A stretch of 64,000 nt of DNA from Paraburkholderia phosphatilytica (lineage in GTDB: Bacteria; Pseudomonadota; Gammaproteobacteria; Burkholderiales; Burkholderiaceae): NCBI RefSeq assembly GCF_003443895.1, contig NZ_QQOA01000011.1, forward strand, positions 62,001 to 126,000, given 5' to 3'. Under the pieces are notes generated by a model. That model was not told the DNA's origin and ran no database searches. It saw nothing but the letters and a program-made list of their open reading frames with translations. The position numbers were made by a program, and so were the translations under genes. Below are positions 60,339 to 64,000 of this stretch, one piece after another (position 1 is the stretch's first letter; every line of letters starts with the position of its first letter).

Positions 60339-61607
60339 ATGAACGCAGTAACGGAAGCGGCGCTCGACACGTCGATCAAGGTCAACGGTCAGCGTCTGTG
60401 GGACAGCCTGATGACGATGGCGAAGATCGGCGCGACGCCGAAAGGCGGCGTGTGCCGTCTCGCGTTGACCGATCTCGACCGGGAAGGGCGCGACCTGATC
60501 GTTGGCTGGGCGAAAGAAGCCGGCTGCACGGTAAGCGTCGACCAGATGGGCAACGTGTTCATGCGCCGCGCGGGCCGCAACCCGAACGCGCTGCCGGTGA
60601 TGACGGGCTCGCATGCGGATTCGCAGCCGACCGGTGGCCGTTTCGACGGCATCTACGGCGTGCTGGGCGGCCTCGAAGTGATCCGCAGCCTCAACGATCA
60701 GGGTATCGAGACCGAGCATCCGGTCGAAGTCGTGATCTGGACCAACGAGGAAGGCTCGCGCTTCGCGCCGGCGATGGTCGCGTCGGGCGTGTTCGCGGGC
60801 GTGTTTTCGCTGGAGTACGGGCTGTCGCGCAAGGACGTGGACGGCAAGACGATCGGCGACGAGCTGAAGCGGATCGGCTACGCGGGCGATGTGCCGTGTG
60901 GTGGCCGCCCGATTCACGCAGCGTTCGAGCTGCATATCGAGCAGGGCCCGATTCTCGAAGCCGAGCACAAGACGATCGGCGTCGTGACCGACGCGCAGGG
61001 CCAGCGCTGGTACGAAGTCGTGCTGACCGGCCAGGAAGCGCATGCCGGCCCGACGCCGATGCCGCGCCGCCGCGATGCGCTGCTGGGCGCTTCGCGCGTC
61101 GTCGATCTCGTGAACCGTATCGGCCTGAACCATGCGCCGCTCGCGTGCGCGACGGTCGGCATGATGCAGGTGTATCCGAATTCCCGCAACGTGATTCCCG
61201 GCCGTGTGTTCTTCACGGTCGATTTCCGTCACCCCGAGGACGCGGTGCTCGCCCAGATGGACGCCGAGCTGCGCGAGGGCATGAAGAAGATCACCGAAGC
61301 GATCGGGCTCGAAACGCAGCTCGAACAGATTTTCTATTACGCGCCGGTTCCGTTCGACACCGCCTGCGTGAATTCCGTGCGCGCCGCCGCGAACCGCTTC
61401 GGCTATCCGAACCGCGACATCGTGTCCGGCGCGGGCCATGACGCGTGCTATCTCGCGCAGGTCGCGCCGACGTCGATGGTGTTCGTGCCCTGCGTGGACG
61501 GCATCAGCCACAACGAAATCGAAGATGCGACGCTCGAGTGGATCGAAGCGGGCGCCAACGTGTTGCTGCACGCGATGCTCGAACGGGCGCGCGAGCCGGC
61601 TTCCTGA
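60339..61607 (+). CDS. Zn-dependent amidohydrolase (N-carbamoyl-beta-alanine type)
   Basis: 422 residues from ATG 60339 (CAGGAG 9 bases upstream). An M20/allantoate-amidohydrolase family enzyme: Zn ligands in GSHADSQPTGGRFDGIYG and WTNEEGSRFAPAM, His in FELHIEQGPILEAE and in SGAGHDACYLAQV. The lid domain has GQEAHAGPTPMPRRRDALL. In reductive pyrimidine breakdown this enzyme (PydC) opens N-carbamoyl-beta-alanine to beta-alanine, CO2 and ammonia. The allantoate alternative is less likely given the neighbouring PydX/PydA pair. Confidence 0.9.
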   Translation: MNAVTEAALDTSIKVNGQRLWDSLMTMAKIGATPKGGVCRLALTDLDREGRDLIVGWAKEAGCTVSVDQMGNVFMRRAGRNPNALPVMTGSHADSQPTGGRFDGIYGVLGGLEVIRSLNDQGIETEHPVEVVIWTNEEGSRFAPAMVASGVFAGVFSLEYGLSRKDVDGKTIGDELKRIGYAGDVPCGGRPIHAAFELHIEQGPILEAEHKTIGVVTDAQGQRWYEVVLTGQEAHAGPTPMPRRRDALLGASRVVDLVNRIGLNHAPLACATVGMMQVYPNSRNVIPGRVFFTVDFRHPEDAVLAQMDAELREGMKKITEAIGLETQLEQIFYYAPVPFDTACVNSVRAAANRFGYPNRDIVSGAGHDACYLAQVAPTSMVFVPCVDGISHNEIEDATLEWIEAGANVLLHAMLERAREPAS

Positions 61608-61672
61608 CGTGACCTTGAAGAAAAGTTAGCGATCCTGCGCTTCATTTGATCTGACACACGATGTGAGGACGA

Positions 61673-61697
61673 TCCGGCTTTGCCCTGCAAAGCCGGA
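61673..61697 (+). other. perfect intergenic hairpin inside the pyrimidine operon
   Basis: TCCGGCTTTGC, loop CCT, GCAAAGCCGGA: 11 perfect pairs between the hydrolase and the PydX-like gene. There is no U-run after it. It may set the relative levels of the two parts of the transcript or mark an internal processing site. Confidence 0.6.
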
Positions 61698-61733
61698 CGG
61701 AGTCGTATTGCCTTTCACAGCATGAGGAACCGC

Positions 61734-63131
61734 ATGACTACCCAATCAAACAGCGAAGCCGGTGCAATCGGTGATATCGCCGCGGGCCGCGCGTCTGCGG
61801 CGGAGCTCGCCTGCCAGTTCGGCGACGTCGCGCCACTGCTGAATGCGCAGGAAGCGGCCGTGGCCGCGAGCCGCTGCCACTACTGCTACGACGCGCCGTG
61901 CATTCAGGCCTGCCCGACAGGTATCGACATTCCGGGCTTCATCCGCAAGATCGGCAACGGCAACCTGAAGGGCGCGGCGGTGGACATTCTGTCCGCGAAT
62001 CCGCTCGGCGGCATGTGTGCGCGCGTGTGCCCGACCGAAGTCTTATGCGAGGGCGCCTGCGTGCGCAATCACCAGGACCGCGAGCCCGTGACGATCGGCG
62101 CGTTGCAGCGGCATGCGACCGATTGGGCGATGGCGAGCAACGCGCAACTGTTCACGCGCGGGCCCGAAACTGGACGTCATGTCGCCGTGGTCGGCGCGGG
62201 TCCGGCGGGGCTTGCGTGCGCGCATCGGCTCGCCGTGGCCGGTCATCGCGTCACGATCTTCGATGCGCATGACAAAGCCGGTGGCCTCAACGAATACGGG
62301 ATCGCAGCGTACAAGACCGTCGACGATTTTGCGCAGCGGGAAGTCGACTGGCTGTTGTCGGTGGGTGGGATCGAACTGCGAACGGGTGTCGCGCTGGGTC
62401 GCGATGTGAGCCTCGATGCATTGCGCCAGCAGCATGACGCGGTGTTTCTCGCAGTGGGCCTGGCCGGCGTGAAGGCACTGCAGAGCGAAGGCGAGCAGCT
62501 GGACGGCGTGATGAACGCGGTCGATTTCATCGCGCGGCTGCGGCAGAGCGACGACCTGTCGACGCTGCCGGTGGGCCGGCGCGTGGTCGTGATCGGCGGC
62601 GGCAATACCGCCGTCGATGCGGCGGTGCAGAGCCGCAAGCTCGGCGCGCAGAGCGTGACGATGGTGTACCGGCGCGGCGTCGACGCGATGAGCGCAACGT
62701 GGGCGGAGCGCGAGTTCGCACAAACCCAGGGCGTTGCGCTGGTGCTGTACGCACAGCCGCTGCGCGTGCTTGGCAGTGGCGGCGTCGCGACCGGCGTCGA
62801 GTTCGAACGCACGCGCGAAGAGACCTCGGCCGATGGGCAGATGAAGCGGCTCGTCGGCACCGGCGAGCGCTTCGTGATCGAGGCCGATATGGTGCTGAAG
62901 GCGATCGGTCAGACGCTGGTCGCGAGCGGGTTCGATGCCGAACTGCTGACGACGGATGGCAGCCGTATCGCGGTGAATGGCGGGCGCCGCACGTCGTTGC
63001 CCGACGTGTGGGCGGGCGGCGACTGCGCGGCAACGGGCCTCGATCTGACGGTGGAGGCGGTACAGGACGGCAAGCTCGCGGCGGCATCGATCGACGCGAT
63101 GCTTGCGGGCGGTGCGGCAAAGGCGGCATGA
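61734..63131 (+). CDS. NAD(P)-dependent flavoprotein subunit of dihydropyrimidine dehydrogenase (PreT/PydX type)
   Basis: 465 residues from ATG 61734 (GAGGAACCGC upstream; ATG 61722 in frame is less likely). An N-terminal iron-sulfur segment has CHYCYDAPCIQACPTGIDIP and NPLGGMCARVCPTEVLCEGA (about 40-110). FAD-binding GxGxxG (VVGAGPAGLACAHRLA) and a second nucleotide motif (VVIGGGNTAVDAA) follow. It passes electrons from NAD(P)H to PreA/PydA, encoded next. Both subunits together reduce uracil or thymine. Confidence 0.95.
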   Translation: MTTQSNSEAGAIGDIAAGRASAAELACQFGDVAPLLNAQEAAVAASRCHYCYDAPCIQACPTGIDIPGFIRKIGNGNLKGAAVDILSANPLGGMCARVCPTEVLCEGACVRNHQDREPVTIGALQRHATDWAMASNAQLFTRGPETGRHVAVVGAGPAGLACAHRLAVAGHRVTIFDAHDKAGGLNEYGIAAYKTVDDFAQREVDWLLSVGGIELRTGVALGRDVSLDALRQQHDAVFLAVGLAGVKALQSEGEQLDGVMNAVDFIARLRQSDDLSTLPVGRRVVVIGGGNTAVDAAVQSRKLGAQSVTMVYRRGVDAMSATWAEREFAQTQGVALVLYAQPLRVLGSGGVATGVEFERTREETSADGQMKRLVGTGERFVIEADMVLKAIGQTLVASGFDAELLTTDGSRIAVNGGRRTSLPDVWAGGDCAATGLDLTVEAVQDGKLAAASIDAMLAGGAAKAA

Positions 63132-63199
63132 GCGAATCGAATCGAAGCACCGTAAACAGAAGACACAACGCGACACAACGAATCCCCACGGAGCAGAAC

Positions 63200-64000
63200 A
63201 TGGCCGATCTACGCTGCACGATTGCCGGCATCACGTCACCAAATCCGTTCTGGCTCGCGTCCGCGCCGCCCACCGACAAGGCCTACAACGTCAACCGCGC
63301 GTTCGAGGCGGGCTGGGGCGGCGTCGTGTGGAAGACGCTCGGGCTCGATCCGCACGTCGTCAACGTGAGCTCGCGCTACGGCGCGGTGCAATGGAACGGC
63401 CAGCGCATCGCGGGCCTCAACAACATCGAACTGATCACCGACCGTCCGCTCGACGTGAACCTTCGCGAGATTGCACAGGTGAAGCGCGACTGGCCGGACC
63501 GCGCGATGATCGTGTCGCTGATGGTGCCGTGCAACGAGCGCGACTGGAAATGGATCCTGCCGCTCGTCGAGGATACCGGCGCCGACGCGGTGGAGCTGAA
63601 CTTCGGCTGCCCGCACGGGATGAGCGAACGCGGGATGGGATCGGCCGTGGGCCAGGTGCCGGAGTACATCGAGATGGTCACGCGCTGGGTCAAGGAAGGC
63701 TCACGCCTGCCATGTCTCGTGAAGCTCACGCCGAACATCACCGACATTCGCCTCGGCTCGCGTGCCGCGTACAAGGGCGGCGCGGACGGCGTGTCGCTGA
63801 TCAACACGATCAACTCGATCGTCTCCGTCGATCTGGACCAGATGGCGCCGATGCCGACCGTCGACGGCAAGGGCACGCATGGTGGTTACTGTGGCCCGGC
63901 CGTGAAGCCGATCGCATTGAACATGGTGGCCGAGATCGCGCGCGACGCCGAAATGCCGGGCCTGCCGATCTCCGGCATCGGCGGGATCACGACATGGCGC
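63200..64000 (+). CDS. preA: dihydropyrimidine dehydrogenase catalytic subunit, partial at the window end
   Basis: Runs past the window end; 267 codons are visible from ATG 63200 (GGAGCAGAAC upstream). The FMN barrel domain has TSPNPFWLASAPPTDKAYNV, WKTLGLDPHVVNV, ELNFGCPHGMSERGMGSAVG, LVKLTPNITDIR and the start of ISGIGGITTW. The C-terminal iron-sulfur part lies outside. Names used for this gene are preA and pydA. It reduces uracil/thymine to the dihydro form as the first step of the pathway. A dihydropyrimidinase gene is expected further downstream. Confidence 0.95.
   Translation, partial: MADLRCTIAGITSPNPFWLASAPPTDKAYNVNRAFEAGWGGVVWKTLGLDPHVVNVSSRYGAVQWNGQRIAGLNNIELITDRPLDVNLREIAQVKRDWPDRAMIVSLMVPCNERDWKWILPLVEDTGADAVELNFGCPHGMSERGMGSAVGQVPEYIEMVTRWVKEGSRLPCLVKLTPNITDIRLGSRAAYKGGADGVSLINTINSIVSVDLDQMAPMPTVDGKGTHGGYCGPAVKPIALNMVAEIARDAEMPGLPISGIGGITTWR

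Overview
The window is GC-rich DNA with proteobacterial ribosome-binding sites. Its gene families point to a Burkholderiales bacterium, most likely Burkholderia or Paraburkholderia. The evidence is a cepacian/Bep-like exopolysaccharide (EPS) locus, a small HHHH-type secreted peptide, a split PntA, and a reductive pyrimidine-catabolism operon. The genus is inferred from gene content and was not tested by alignment. No tRNA, rRNA, CRISPR array, insertion sequence or phage gene was recognised.

Layout. Positions 1-6.7 kb hold the end of pntA, pntB, a small hypothetical gene, a LysR regulator, a Tat-exported lipoprotein glycosidase, a family 2 glycosyltransferase and a convergent YbhN/LPG-synthase-type membrane protein. 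Positions 7.1-13.1 kb form a signalling operon: a GAF hybrid histidine kinase with three receiver domains, a CheR-like methyltransferase, a receiver-less CheB-like methylesterase and a receiver-histidine kinase. Positions 13.4-24.5 kb are mixed accessory and transport genes: a His-rich secreted peptide with a textbook terminator, a lipoprotein with a coupled leader ORF, an AtoE-type transporter, an AAHS-type MFS carrier, an AI-2E-family permease with an extra C-terminal domain, an alpha/beta hydrolase, a sugar porter, a small secreted protein and a second LysR. Positions 25-28.5 kb hold a tandem alpha/beta-hydrolase protein without serine nucleophiles, a PAP2-like membrane protein and a one-helix hypothetical protein.

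Positions 28.9-59.2 kb form a Wzx/Wzy-type EPS locus. Two regulators sit at its left end: a sigma54 activator of the VpsR/BerB type and a Crp/Fnr protein. The locus encodes ManC (GDP-mannose), RmlA/RmlB/RmlC plus a sugar 4-epimerase-like protein (dTDP-deoxysugars) and a WbaP/WcaJ-type initiating transferase. It also encodes four glycosyltransferases, two acyltransferases, Wzx, Wzy, a Wza-type export lipoprotein and a Wzc-type tyrosine kinase. Two secreted glycosidases (one PslG-like) and a phytanoyl-CoA-dioxygenase-family enzyme complete it. RmlD, UDP-glucose dehydrogenase and a Wzb-type phosphatase were not found. Three intergenic sites resemble sigma54 -24/-12 promoters. They lie upstream of manC, of the crp-wza-wzc run, and of wzy, which suggests that the sigma54 activator controls the locus.

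Positions 59.2-64 kb carry a reductive pyrimidine-degradation unit. A RutR-like TetR repressor is divergent from a Zn amidohydrolase, a PreT/PydX-like flavoprotein and PreA/PydA (cut by the window end). A RutR-like palindrome lies in the divergent promoter region.
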